A stretch of 49,993 bases of DNA from an uncultured Parafilimonas sp. GTDB taxonomy: Bacteria; Bacteroidota; Bacteroidia; Chitinophagales; Chitinophagaceae. The notes under the pieces are model-generated. The model made no database searches. It was not told the origin of the DNA and was given only the letters and a program-made list of their open reading frames with translations. The DNA lies in assembly GCA_937892395.1 (NCBI GenBank), contig CALAGJ010000097.1, positions 1 through 49,993 of the forward strand, in the 5' to 3' direction. The position numbers and the translations under genes are program-made. Positions 32,700 to 41,160 of the stretch are shown piece after piece (position 1 is the stretch's first letter; the number at the start of each line of letters is the position of its first letter).

Positions 32700-35093
32700 T
32701 TATTTTTTTCTTTTTCCTAAGGGGAATATGGAAAACCTTTTATCCTTGCGGCCATTTTCAAAATCAATATATCCCTCTCCATATGGCTTTGAAACAATAT
32801 CGTTATATCCATATCCATAGCCATAGTATAATTTTTTATTGCGTTTAATACCATTTACAATAATACTTAATCGCTTTAATTTTTTATCTTTATTGACTCT
32901 TTCTATAAACTCAATACTACTTTTAAATGAGTATTGATACCTTAATATAAAGATACTGGAATCTGCATAGTCATTGAGCATAAAAGTATCTGCCACCATA
33001 CCCGCTGGTGCTGTATCTACAATGATATAATCATAATCATTTTTTAATGCTTCAAACAAGCTGCTTACTTTAGGATGCATCAGCATTTCAGAAGGGTTTG
33101 GTGGTATGGGCCCAGAGGTAATGTAATCAAAGTTTTGTGTTTGATTATGGTGTATGATTTGTTCTTTTGGCAATTCATTTACGATATAATCACTAAAACC
33201 TTGGCTTCTTTTTTCGTGCATATATTCTGCCAGTTTAGGTTTTCGTAAGTCTAACTCCAGCAGTAGCACTTTACCGCCTGCTGCTGCAAAACTTGCCGCC
33301 AGATTCATCGAGGTAAAACTCTTTCCCTCGCCACTCATAAAAGAGGTAACCAAAATGATATTTCCTTTTGGTTCCGTATTAATATAGCGCAGGTTTGTTC
33401 TTATCATTCGAAATTGCTCTGCCACAAGGCTCTTATTATTAAATGTAATCAGCCTTTCTTCCAGCCGCTCTAAAAACGAGAGCTCACCCACTATTGGTGT
33501 GGTAGTACCCTCCTCTATTTCTCTTCGCTCAGCTATTTTACTATTGAAAAAATCTATTATCAAAAGAATGATAATAGGAATGGCAAGGCCAAGTGATAAT
33601 GCTAAGCTGATGATCTTGCTTTTGTTTGGTTCTATAACGCCCATGTCAATTGCCGGATCCACCACACGGGTGTCGTTGATATTGGAGGCCAATGACATAT
33701 CTGTTTCTTCCTTGCGCTGCAAGAGATATAAATATATTTGCTCCTTTACGCCTATTTGTCTTTTGAGTTTTGTATAAATTCTTTCCGCTTCGGGTAGTCC
33801 TGATAACAGATTATCGAAATCATTTTTTGTGGACTGCAATTGACCAATACGAGTACCATATCCTTTCTTTATATTGGAAATGTTTCGCACTATATTCATC
33901 CGCAAATCATCCAATTGTTTTTTTCTGCGCAGCAATACAGGATCGGATGATGTACTTACTCCGGCCTGCTCCTGATACTCTAATACAAGCCTGTTGTACT
34001 GATCTATAAGTGCCAGCATGGTAGGCTCTGTAAGTCCATTTACTGAAGGCACAATTTCTTTGCTAGTTTGTGGCGTATTCAAATAGTCTTCAATACCTTT
34101 TAATATTTGGAGATTTCCACTTTCTGTTGCAATTTCTTTATCATACATCACAGACTGATTCAAATAAAGGTTTCCCAACTCTCCTACATTAGTAAGTTTA
34201 TTGTGCTGTTTATATTGCTCAGCTTGTACTTCAAGTTGGTCAAGCTCTCTACTTATAGTATCAATTCTGTCTTTTAAAAATTCTGTTGTTTTTACTGTTA
34301 CAATATTTTTATCATTTAAGCCGGCAGCATTGTAAGTGGATATTAATGTATTTACAATATCTACCCCTCTCTCTGGTACCGCATCTGCATAGTTAACCTG
34401 TATGATTCCGCCCATGTCATGCAGTTGCTTAACATAAATTGTGTTGTGTAAACTTTTTGATAGCTGAGCCCGATCATAGAAATAAATAAAGTATTCACCA
34501 TCTTCACTAAATTTCTGTCCTGGGTTTGGTTGTATAGTAAACTCAACTGTATTCAGTATAAAGGGTACGCCATAAAAATAGTTATAATATCGACCTTCAT
34601 TTTCAATAGAGCATTTATCTGTACTAAATATTATATGGTAAGATTTTGGGGTGAAAATAGAATCAGAAATTCTTTTTAAGTGAATAGACACCGGGCTGCT
34701 TTTGCCATATAAATCCGTTTGAGCTATTTTTCCTTTTGCTATTAATCCGATATCTAAATTGAGTGAATCTATAACTGAGTACATCATACTATACGATTGT
34801 ATGATATCAATCTGATTTTGTACTTCTTTGCTGTTTTGCATTACACCCATTTCCCGAAGAATATTATAATCCCTGCTGTTTTCTTCATTGTCTTTTATTA
34901 ATACATAGGATGTAACTACATGAATGGGTTTAGCATAGCGAAGTACTACTAGTGCTATACCGTAGGATAACAATAAGGATAATAAAATCCATGGTGCAAA
35001 ATCCCAAAGGCGGAATAAAAACTTTTTTATATCAAAGCTTTTGCCTGAGGCTCCATCGGTGTTATTTTCTATCTGACCTAAAGGAAAACTCAT
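32700..35093 (-). CDS. Wzc-like polysaccharide co-polymerase with tyrosine autokinase (BY-kinase)
   Basis: This 797-residue inner-membrane protein controls chain length and export. Start at 35093 (MSFPLGQIENNTDG). A membrane helix near residues 30-55 (WILLSLLLSYGIALVVL), a periplasmic Wzz domain with long coiled coils, and a second helix near residue 510 (IISLALSLGLAIPIIILLII) precede the kinase. The kinase has Walker A SFMSGEGKSFTSMNLA, Walker A' LLLELDLRKPK and Walker B DYIIVDTAPAGMVAD. The C-terminal tail carries a tyrosine cluster (KKLYYGYGYGYNDI and more) that would be autophosphorylated. The PHP phosphatase at 13415 is the likely antagonist. It follows the Wza-like gene by 4 bases. Confidence 0.93.
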   Translation of the reverse strand: MSFPLGQIENNTDGASGKSFDIKKFLFRLWDFAPWILLSLLLSYGIALVVLRYAKPIHVVTSYVLIKDNEENSRDYNILREMGVMQNSKEVQNQIDIIQSYSMMYSVIDSLNLDIGLIAKGKIAQTDLYGKSSPVSIHLKRISDSIFTPKSYHIIFSTDKCSIENEGRYYNYFYGVPFILNTVEFTIQPNPGQKFSEDGEYFIYFYDRAQLSKSLHNTIYVKQLHDMGGIIQVNYADAVPERGVDIVNTLISTYNAAGLNDKNIVTVKTTEFLKDRIDTISRELDQLEVQAEQYKQHNKLTNVGELGNLYLNQSVMYDKEIATESGNLQILKGIEDYLNTPQTSKEIVPSVNGLTEPTMLALIDQYNRLVLEYQEQAGVSTSSDPVLLRRKKQLDDLRMNIVRNISNIKKGYGTRIGQLQSTKNDFDNLLSGLPEAERIYTKLKRQIGVKEQIYLYLLQRKEETDMSLASNINDTRVVDPAIDMGVIEPNKSKIISLALSLGLAIPIIILLIIDFFNSKIAERREIEEGTTTPIVGELSFLERLEERLITFNNKSLVAEQFRMIRTNLRYINTEPKGNIILVTSFMSGEGKSFTSMNLAASFAAAGGKVLLLELDLRKPKLAEYMHEKRSQGFSDYIVNELPKEQIIHHNQTQNFDYITSGPIPPNPSEMLMHPKVSSLFEALKNDYDYIIVDTAPAGMVADTFMLNDYADSSIFILRYQYSFKSSIEFIERVNKDKKLKRLSIIVNGIKRNKKLYYGYGYGYNDIVSKPYGEGYIDFENGRKDKRFSIFPLGKRKK

Positions 35094-35097
35094 AGTG

Positions 35098-35862
35098 CTA
35101 TCTAAATAATGATATAATGATGGCCAATACACTTACACTTGCTGTAATGATGGGTAGCGACTTTGCAACGTTATCGGAGTTTGCTTTATTTCCCGAAGGA
35201 GCTACATATAGCATATCATATCTATCTAAATAAAAATAGGGTGTATTTAGGATGGATTGATCATTGAAGTTTAAAGTAATGATTCTACGATTGCCATTTA
35301 CATCTTTGATTAGTTTAATATTGTCTAACCGACTATATTGTGTGGTACCTCCTGCTTGTGACAAGGCTTCAAACAGATTGATTTTTTCATTGGGAATGGT
35401 AAAATATCCCGGGGTTTTTACTTCACCAAATACGGCAAATCTAAAGTTCATGTACCGCATGGATACTACAGGATTAATTAAAAATTCCGCATAGCGGCTT
35501 CTGATCATTTCCACAGCACTATCTCGCTGCATGCCACTTACTAAAAGTTTGCCCAAGCGGGGCAACTCAATATGACCCGAAGCATCTACAATGCAATTGA
35601 GCGGGCTGCCTGCCGCAGTACCAAAATATTGCGTAATGTATTGCACCGTTTGCTCACTTTCTCCACCTATTCTTATCTCCAACATATCGTTGGGTTGAAT
35701 GATTGAATTTGGTAATGCAATAGTGTTTAACTGCATCCAAGATGAATCAGGCAGGTTATCAAACAATGTAATCTTTTGGGTATCAATACAAGCCACAAAG
35801 CAACAACTTGATATCAACAAAATACTTATAACAAACCGGGCCATAAAGCCTTTGATAATCAT
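35098..35862 (-). CDS. Wza-like outer-membrane polysaccharide export lipoprotein
   Basis: This is a 254-residue protein. A signal peptide with a lipobox-like site (ISILLISSCCFVAC) suggests a lipoprotein. The polysaccharide export domain contains IIQPNDMLEIRIGGESEQTV and IVDASGHIELPRLGKLLVSG. An SLBB domain follows (FAVFGEVKTPGYFTIPNEK then INLFEALSQAGGTTQYSRLD). Unlike E. coli Wza, the protein ends in a hydrophobic helix (LPIITASVSVLAIIISLF) and is shorter, as in other Bacteroidota. The start at 35862 overlaps a small upstream ORF by ATGA; an ATG at 35844 (MARFVIS) is the alternative start. It leads the operon and would form the outer-membrane exit of the exporter. Confidence 0.9.
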   Translation of the reverse strand: MIIKGFMARFVISILLISSCCFVACIDTQKITLFDNLPDSSWMQLNTIALPNSIIQPNDMLEIRIGGESEQTVQYITQYFGTAAGSPLNCIVDASGHIELPRLGKLLVSGMQRDSAVEMIRSRYAEFLINPVVSMRYMNFRFAVFGEVKTPGYFTIPNEKINLFEALSQAGGTTQYSRLDNIKLIKDVNGNRRIITLNFNDQSILNTPYFYLDRYDMLYVAPSGNKANSDNVAKSLPIITASVSVLAIIISLFR

Positions 35863-35951
35863 ATTTTCAGCACATTATTTATGGCGGCAATATAGGCAAT
35901 AGCAGTAAGAATGTATAGGGATACTTCATTTGCTGCAGTCTTATCAATCAT
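35859..35951 (-). CDS. Possible 30-residue membrane peptide coupled to the wza-like gene
   Basis: An ATG at 35951 opens a 30-codon frame whose TGA overlaps the ATG of the Wza-like gene (ATGA), the same coupling used at other junctions of this operon. The peptide begins MIDKTAANEV and continues SLYILTAIAYIAAINNVLKI, a single hydrophobic helix with a charged front. The frame stays open for about 25 further codons upstream without any ATG, GTG or TTG; that part is also hydrophobic. It may therefore be the tail of a decayed membrane protein. It could be a leader peptide, a small membrane subunit or chance. Confidence 0.4.
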   Translation of the reverse strand: MIDKTAANEVSLYILTAIAYIAAINNVLKI

Positions 35952-36040
35952 TGCCCGTAGGGCGAAAAAAATTATAGCAAAAAAAAATCTTTTACTATAC
36001 CATATAATCCTATTTTCACAACATCAAAAATTAATATAAA

Positions 36041-36559
36041 ATGTTAGACAATTTATTAGAATTAGTGAAGCAGCATGCTGGTGATGCCATTATTAATAAC
36101 ACAGACATTCCGAATGAGAGGAACGATGAAGCTATAAGTTTTGCATCGAGTTCTATTTTTGAGGGCTTGCAAAAAGCTATAGCTGGTGGTCAGGGAGGTG
36201 GTGTAGAAAACCTCATTGGCTTGTTTAAAGGTGGTGGCCAGGCTCATCAGAATCCAATCACTCAAAATATTCAATCGAATGTTGTACAAGGATTGATGAG
36301 TCAATTTGGATTAGGCGAGAACAAAGCCGGTGGCATAGCATCTATGCTCATACCAATTGTTATGAATCAATTAGTACACAAAACCAATGACCCAAATGAT
36401 AAAAGTTTTGACATACAGGATATTTTTAATAAAGTATCTGGAGGCAAAACGGGTGGTTTAGATATTGGTGGTTTACTCAATCAATTTACCGGAGGAGGAG
36501 ATAAGCATCAGGGTGGTGGTGGACTTTTAGATTCCATAAAAGGGTTGTTTGGAAAATAA
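36041..36559 (+). CDS. DUF937-like small protein
   Basis: This is a 172-residue cytoplasmic protein rich in Gly and Gln. Its pattern resembles DUF937/YidB-type proteins: MLDNLLELVKQHAGDAIINN at the start, NVVQGLMSQFGLGENKAGGI then ASMLIPIVMNQLV in the middle, and glycine-rich tracts before a short amphipathic end (LLDSIKGLFGK). It has no signal peptide. The function of the family is unknown. It is monocistronic, divergent from the polysaccharide operon, with a TATTTTCA sequence 22 bases upstream that loosely resembles a -7 element, and followed by a small terminator-like hairpin. Confidence 0.7.
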   Translation: MLDNLLELVKQHAGDAIINNTDIPNERNDEAISFASSSIFEGLQKAIAGGQGGGVENLIGLFKGGGQAHQNPITQNIQSNVVQGLMSQFGLGENKAGGIASMLIPIVMNQLVHKTNDPNDKSFDIQDIFNKVSGGKTGGLDIGGLLNQFTGGGDKHQGGGGLLDSIKGLFGK

Positions 36560-36580
36560 CTGATGTAAGAATATAGTCTG

Positions 36581-36607
36581 AGCTCCATTTTTCAATGTGG
36601 CTTTTTA
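36581..36607 (+). terminator. Probable terminator after the DUF937-like gene
   Basis: AGC-TC-CATT and AATG-TG-GCT form an imperfect stem (seven pairs with a 2x2 internal mismatch) around a 4-base loop, followed by five T. It lies about 20 bases after the stop codon and before the oppositely unrelated monooxygenase gene. Confidence 0.45.
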
Positions 36608-36682
36608 TAATTCAAAAAAACAGGTTCAAACAAAAGACAAACTCACTATGTTTTCTCATCAAAAATTTCAATCTTTAGCACC

Positions 36683-38008
36683 ATGCCAAAATCAGTATGT
36701 GTAATAGGTGCAGGGCCTTCGGGTATTACAGCTGCCAAGAATTTATTGGACCAGGGTCTGTTGGTTACAGTATTTGAAGCAGCCGGAGAAATAGGTGGCA
36801 ACTGGATTTTTTCTGAAACTCCTGGGCATAGTAGTGTATTTGAAACCACGCATATTATTTCCTCTCGTACCCTCAGTCAGTATGATGATTATCACATGCC
36901 GGAGGATTATCCTGATTATCCTTCACATGCACATTTAGCTACCTATTTTAAAAACTATGCTACACAGTTTGGCGTGGAGAAGCGGATAGCTTTCCATACA
37001 AAAGTGGTACATTGTAAATGCTTGCCCGATAATCGTTGGGAAATAATTACAGAAAGAAATGCTGTACTACAAACGCATTATTTTGATGCATTGGCAGTTT
37101 GTAATGGGCACCATTGGAACCCACGTATGCCTTCTTACCCCGGGCATTTTAGTGGCAGATTGATGCATTCTCATGATGTGAAAAAATTTCAGGATTTTAA
37201 GCACAAAAAAGTATTGGTAATTGGTGGCGGAAATAGTGCTTGTGATGTGGCAGTAGAAAGTAGCAGAGTGGCCGCATCTGTAGATATAAGTTGGCGCAGA
37301 GGGTATTGGATAGCACCAAAATTTTTAATGGGGGTACCTGCGGATGTATTTAGTCATAAAGTGGATTGGATGCCAAGATGGCTGTGGCAAAAAATGGTAA
37401 AACTTTCACTTCGCATTAGGAATGGTGCCAATACAATGTATGGGCTTCCAAACCCTGACGGACCAGTTGGTAGCCACCACCCCACCATCAATGAAGATTT
37501 ATTTTATACCATTCGTCATGGTAAAATAAAACCAAGACCAGATATTGAAAAATTAGATGGTAATACCGTCATTTTTAATGACGGCTGTAGAGCTGAGTAC
37601 GATGTAATTGTGGCTTGTACAGGCTACATCATTACACATCCATTTTTTGATAAAAATTTTATTGATTATAGTGAAGGTGAAGTGCCGCTTTGGTTAAGAA
37701 TGATGCACCCGGATATTACATCATTGTATTTTATTGGTTTATTTCAGCCATTGGGTTGTATATGGCCCGGGGCAGAATTGCAAAGTAAAATAATGGCCAG
37801 AGAAATAGCAGGCTTATGGAATAGACCATCCGATATCAAAAATAAAATTCAACAAGAATTGCAGCATCCTGATTTTAAACAAATAAACACAGCCCGCCAC
37901 ACCATTACAGTGGACTATCACAAATTCAGAAAACGACTTTTGCAACAATTGCCAAAAGACTATATTAGTAAAACGCCAATATATAAACTTTCCCTTCAAG
38001 ATGCTTGA
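36683..38008 (+). CDS. Flavin-containing monooxygenase (NAD(P)/FAD-dependent)
   Basis: This is a 441-residue flavoprotein. The FAD-binding Rossmann motif is VIGAGPSGITAAKNLLDQG at residues 6-24. The NADPH motif is VLVIGGGNSACDVAVE near residue 175, preceded by the FMO-type fingerprint region SGRLMHSHDVKKFQDF. A third motif, VIVACTGYIITHPF, closes the second Rossmann domain. Such enzymes hydroxylate soft nucleophiles (N or S atoms) or perform Baeyer-Villiger reactions; the substrate here is unknown. The last 8 bases overlap the start of the alpha/beta hydrolase gene, suggesting the two act in one pathway, for example oxidation followed by ester hydrolysis. That pairing is inference. Confidence 0.87.
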   Translation: MPKSVCVIGAGPSGITAAKNLLDQGLLVTVFEAAGEIGGNWIFSETPGHSSVFETTHIISSRTLSQYDDYHMPEDYPDYPSHAHLATYFKNYATQFGVEKRIAFHTKVVHCKCLPDNRWEIITERNAVLQTHYFDALAVCNGHHWNPRMPSYPGHFSGRLMHSHDVKKFQDFKHKKVLVIGGGNSACDVAVESSRVAASVDISWRRGYWIAPKFLMGVPADVFSHKVDWMPRWLWQKMVKLSLRIRNGANTMYGLPNPDGPVGSHHPTINEDLFYTIRHGKIKPRPDIEKLDGNTVIFNDGCRAEYDVIVACTGYIITHPFFDKNFIDYSEGEVPLWLRMMHPDITSLYFIGLFQPLGCIWPGAELQSKIMAREIAGLWNRPSDIKNKIQQELQHPDFKQINTARHTITVDYHKFRKRLLQQLPKDYISKTPIYKLSLQDA

Positions 38009-38795
38009 TGCACCAATTATAGAACTCATACATATACCCACAAAAACATTCCCCGAAAGGGGTTCATTATTACTCCTACATGGCGCATGCCATGCTGCGT
38101 GGATGTGGCAGGACAATTTTGCACCTTGGTTTGCCCAGCAAGGATATAGTGTGTATGCCATGAGCCTAAGAAATCATGGCAATAGTGATGATGTAGGAAA
38201 TGGTAAAAACATTCGAATAAAGGATTATATAGCAGATCTTGAAACGGTAATTGATCAATTGGATACTCCCATCTACCTCATAGGGCATAGCATGGGTGGA
38301 TTTGTTATACAACATTACCTTACAAAGCACCATCAAAAAATAAAAAAAGCTGTATTACTTTGTAGCATACCACCACATGGCCTTTGGAGGGTTACTCTTA
38401 AAACCTTGTATCAATTTCCTAAAACATTTTTCAAAGCCAATTTATTAAGAACACTTACGCCCATTTTTAAAAATCCTATACTGGCCAGTCGTTATATGTT
38501 TTCACAAAAAACGGATATGAATAAGGTAATAAATGTGGTAGCAAAAATGCAGGACGACTCTTACCGTGCTTATTTGGATTGTCTGTTTTTAGATTTGCCC
38601 AATCCTAAAAAAGTTACCACACCAATCATGGTGATAGGTGGTGAAGCAGATTTTCTTTTTCCTCCGGAAGATATAAAAGCCACAGCCAAAGCATATCATG
38701 TTACTCCCCATATAATACCCGATGCGCCACACGATTTGATGCTGGAACCCGGTTGGGAATACATAGCCCGGCTTATTGCTACAAACCTTTCTTGA
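38001..38795 (+). CDS. Alpha/beta hydrolase
   Basis: This is a 264-residue hydrolase of the alpha/beta fold. The oxyanion region is LLLHGACHAAWMW, the nucleophile elbow GHSMGGFV (serine), the acid probably in VIGGEADFLFPPEDIKA, and the catalytic histidine in IPDAPHDLMLEPGWE. There is no signal peptide, so it is cytoplasmic. It could be an esterase, lipase or C-C hydrolase. It overlaps the monooxygenase gene by 8 bases and is cotranscribed with it. A perfect 20-base palindrome spans its stop codon. Confidence 0.88.
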   Translation: MLDAPIIELIHIPTKTFPERGSLLLLHGACHAAWMWQDNFAPWFAQQGYSVYAMSLRNHGNSDDVGNGKNIRIKDYIADLETVIDQLDTPIYLIGHSMGGFVIQHYLTKHHQKIKKAVLLCSIPPHGLWRVTLKTLYQFPKTFFKANLLRTLTPIFKNPILASRYMFSQKTDMNKVINVVAKMQDDSYRAYLDCLFLDLPNPKKVTTPIMVIGGEADFLFPPEDIKATAKAYHVTPHIIPDAPHDLMLEPGWEYIARLIATNLS

Positions 38796-38805
38796 TCAAG
38801 AAAGG
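38786..38805. repeat. Perfect 20-base palindrome across the hydrolase stop codon
   Basis: CCTTTCTTGA followed directly by TCAAGAAAGG is self-complementary with no loop. It contains the stop codon and lies about 66 bases before the guaB promoter. No T-run follows in either direction, so a dimeric regulator site is as plausible as a terminator. Confidence 0.5.
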
Positions 38806-38871
38806 GCTAATATTTACTATAGATTGAGTGGTATTTATAGTGGATCCATTCATAATTTTTTAAGCACTCTT

Positions 38872-38901
38872 TTTGCAGATTCAATTTGCCTGTTATCTTT
38901 G
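38872..38901 (+). promoter_or_regulatory. guaB promoter placed against the start codon
   Basis: TTTG (38872-38875), an 18-base spacer and TATCTTTG (38894-38901) match the Bacteroidota consensus TTTG-N17-23-TAnnTTTG. The ATG at 38905 comes only three bases after the -7 element, so the message would start at or next to the initiation codon (leaderless). Confidence 0.7.
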
Positions 38902-38904
38902 CAC

Positions 38905-40398
38905 ATGGCAAGTAATATCAGCAATTCAAAAACACCCGTTTTTACATTTCCCGAAGGATACACATTTGATGATGTGCTTCTACAACCCGCTTATAGCGAA
39001 GTTTTACCCAGAGAAGTAAATTTAAGTACACAGCTTACCCAAGCAATACAGTTGCACATACCCATGCTGTCAGCAGCTATGGACACCGTTACCGAAGCTG
39101 CTTTAGCTATTGCTCTTGCAAGAGAAGGTGGTATTGGTATCCTACACAAAAACATGAGTATCGAAAAGCAAGCCGAGCAGGTGCGCAAAGTAAAACGTAG
39201 TGAAAGTGGATTAATTATTGACCCCATTACACTACATGAAGATGCTACAATAGCTGATGCTTTAAAGCTCATGAAGGAAAATAAAATTGGCGGCATTCCA
39301 ATTGTAGATACTGCTATGAAATTGGTTGGTATTCTTACGAATCGTGATTTACGATTTGAAGATGATAAACGAAAAATTGTAAAATCTGTAATGACAAGCA
39401 CAGGGTTGGTTACTGCTCCAGAAGGCACCAATTTCTCTCAAGCAGAAAAAATATTGCGACAGCACAAAATTGAGAAACTTCCTGTTGTAAGTAAAGCCGG
39501 AAAATTAATTGGCCTTATTACCTATAGAGATATACTCCAGGTTCGAAATAACCCCAATGCTGTAAAAGATGGTTATGGCAGATTGCTGGTGGGTGCTGCA
39601 TTGGGCATTACTAAAGATATTGAAGATCGTGCAGCAGCATTACTTCAAGTAGGAGTAGATGTGGTTAGTTTAGATAGTGCACATGGCCATAGTAAAGGAG
39701 TAATACTAGCATTGAAAGCCCTCAAAAAAAGATTTAAAAATATTCAAGTTATTGCTGGAAATGTGGGTACTGCCGCAGGTGCCAAAGCCTTAGCTGCCGC
39801 AGGTGCAGATGCGGTCAAAGTTGGAATTGGCCCGGGCTCTATTTGTACTACTCGTATAGTAGCTGGTGCAGGTGTGCCACAGCTTACAGCCATTATGCAG
39901 GCGGCTTATGCTTTAAAAAAATCTGGTGTGCCACTCATTGCAGATGGAGGTATTCGCTACACCGGGGATATGGTAAAAGCCATAGCAGCGGGTGCGCAAT
40001 GTGTAATGATGGGTAGTGTGTTTGCAGGTGTAGAAGAAAGCCCCGGGGACACCATCATGTTTGAAGGAAGAAAGTTTAAAGAATACAGAGGAATGGGTAG
40101 TATATCTGCTATGCAGCAAGGGAGCAGCGACCGTTATTTTCAGGATGTGGAAGATGATATTAAAAAATTAGTACCCGAAGGTATTGAAGGCAGGGTGGCT
40201 TATAAGGGCATGTTGTCCGAAGTAGTTTCTCAATACACAGGTGGGCTAAGAGCGGGTATGGGATATTGTGGTGCGGCTGATATACCAACACTGCAACAAA
40301 CTGCAAACTTTGTAAAAATTACAAATGCCGGTATGCGGGAAAGTCATGCACACGACGTGGAAATAACTAAAGAAGCACCAAACTATAGTAGGAAGTAA
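38905..40398 (+). CDS. guaB: Inosine-5'-monophosphate dehydrogenase
   Basis: This 497-residue enzyme oxidises IMP to XMP with NAD, the committed step of guanine nucleotide synthesis. I start it at 38905 (MASNISNSKTPVFTFPEGYT); an in-frame ATG at 38776 would lie inside the preceding gene and add an unlikely 43 residues. The TIM barrel opens with TFDDVLLQPAYSEVLPREV, is interrupted by two CBS domains (KENKIGGIPIVDTAMKLVG and RQHKIEKLPVVSKAGKLIG), and resumes with the catalytic loop GPGSICTTRIVAGAGVPQL containing the nucleophilic cysteine. The flap region GRKFKEYRGMGS and the end motif complete it. It has its own consensus promoter. Confidence 0.97.
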   Translation: MASNISNSKTPVFTFPEGYTFDDVLLQPAYSEVLPREVNLSTQLTQAIQLHIPMLSAAMDTVTEAALAIALAREGGIGILHKNMSIEKQAEQVRKVKRSESGLIIDPITLHEDATIADALKLMKENKIGGIPIVDTAMKLVGILTNRDLRFEDDKRKIVKSVMTSTGLVTAPEGTNFSQAEKILRQHKIEKLPVVSKAGKLIGLITYRDILQVRNNPNAVKDGYGRLLVGAALGITKDIEDRAAALLQVGVDVVSLDSAHGHSKGVILALKALKKRFKNIQVIAGNVGTAAGAKALAAAGADAVKVGIGPGSICTTRIVAGAGVPQLTAIMQAAYALKKSGVPLIADGGIRYTGDMVKAIAAGAQCVMMGSVFAGVEESPGDTIMFEGRKFKEYRGMGSISAMQQGSSDRYFQDVEDDIKKLVPEGIEGRVAYKGMLSEVVSQYTGGLRAGMGYCGAADIPTLQQTANFVKITNAGMRESHAHDVEITKEAPNYSRK

Positions 40399-40436
40399 AA
40401 TTTTTGTGTCGATGAATATGTGAAACACCATCCATC

Positions 40437-41141
40437 CTATTCTACATATTTATATCCAACACCGCGTACACTTTGAAAATGCTGTGGCTGGCGGCTATCC
40501 GATTCAAAGTATTTTCTAAAACTAAGGATAAAATTATCAATGGTGCGGGTGTTTGGAAACACATTATAACCCCATACAACTTGTAGAATTTTTTCACGGG
40601 TTACTACTTCATTTTTATTTTCAAGGAGTAGCTTCAATAGCATGGATTCCTTTTTACTCAGTTCAATTTGATGGCCATTTACATCTATGGCAGTTTGTGC
40701 GTTGAAGTTTATACTACAACCACCAAATTGATATTCATCCATTGGCGGCTTTATCTGTTCGAGTAGTTTATTTTTGTCAATAAGTTTGTCCACACGTAGT
40801 AAAAGCTCTTCCAAGTTAAATGGCTTGGTAAGATAATCATCTGCTCCTTTTTTTAGACCCAATACCCTATCACTGCTACTGTCTCTGGCACTTAGAATCA
40901 GTATAGGTACAGTAATGTTTTGTATGCGTATTCTTTCGGTTATCAGTAAGCCGTCCATTTCAGGAAGCATGATGTCTAAAATAATCAGATTGAAATGCTC
41001 ACCATCTATTGCATTGATAGCTTGGCTTCCATTAAAAGCAGAGGTAACTGAGTATCCTTCTAATTCTAAATTCATCTTAATGGTTTCATGAAGTGTGGGT
41101 TCATCTTCCGTTAAGAGTATATTTCCTTTGGTACTATTCAT
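40437..41141 (-). CDS. OmpR/PhoB-type response regulator
   Basis: This is a 234-residue DNA-binding regulator. The receiver domain has the acidic pair in ILLTEDEPTL, the phosphoacceptor aspartate in LIILDIMLPEMDG, Ser/Thr in LILSARDSSSD and the lysine in DDYLTKPFNLEEL. The winged-helix output domain ends with TIDNFILSFRKYFESDSRQP and SVRGVGYKY. It lies 19 bases after the sensor kinase gene and is cotranscribed with it. Target genes are not evident; the neighbours are guaB and a sucrose operon. Its stop codon lies only 38 bases from that of the convergent guaB. Confidence 0.93.
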   Translation of the reverse strand: MNSTKGNILLTEDEPTLHETIKMNLELEGYSVTSAFNGSQAINAIDGEHFNLIILDIMLPEMDGLLITERIRIQNITVPILILSARDSSSDRVLGLKKGADDYLTKPFNLEELLLRVDKLIDKNKLLEQIKPPMDEYQFGGCSINFNAQTAIDVNGHQIELSKKESMLLKLLLENKNEVVTREKILQVVWGYNVFPNTRTIDNFILSFRKYFESDSRQPQHFQSVRGVGYKYVE

Positions 41142-41160
41142 GGCGTAAAAATATGCTTAA

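Noticed and set aside
38776..38904. Longer N-terminus for IMP dehydrogenase
   Set aside because: It would start inside the hydrolase gene and its extra residues match nothing in the family; the consensus promoter lies within that stretch.
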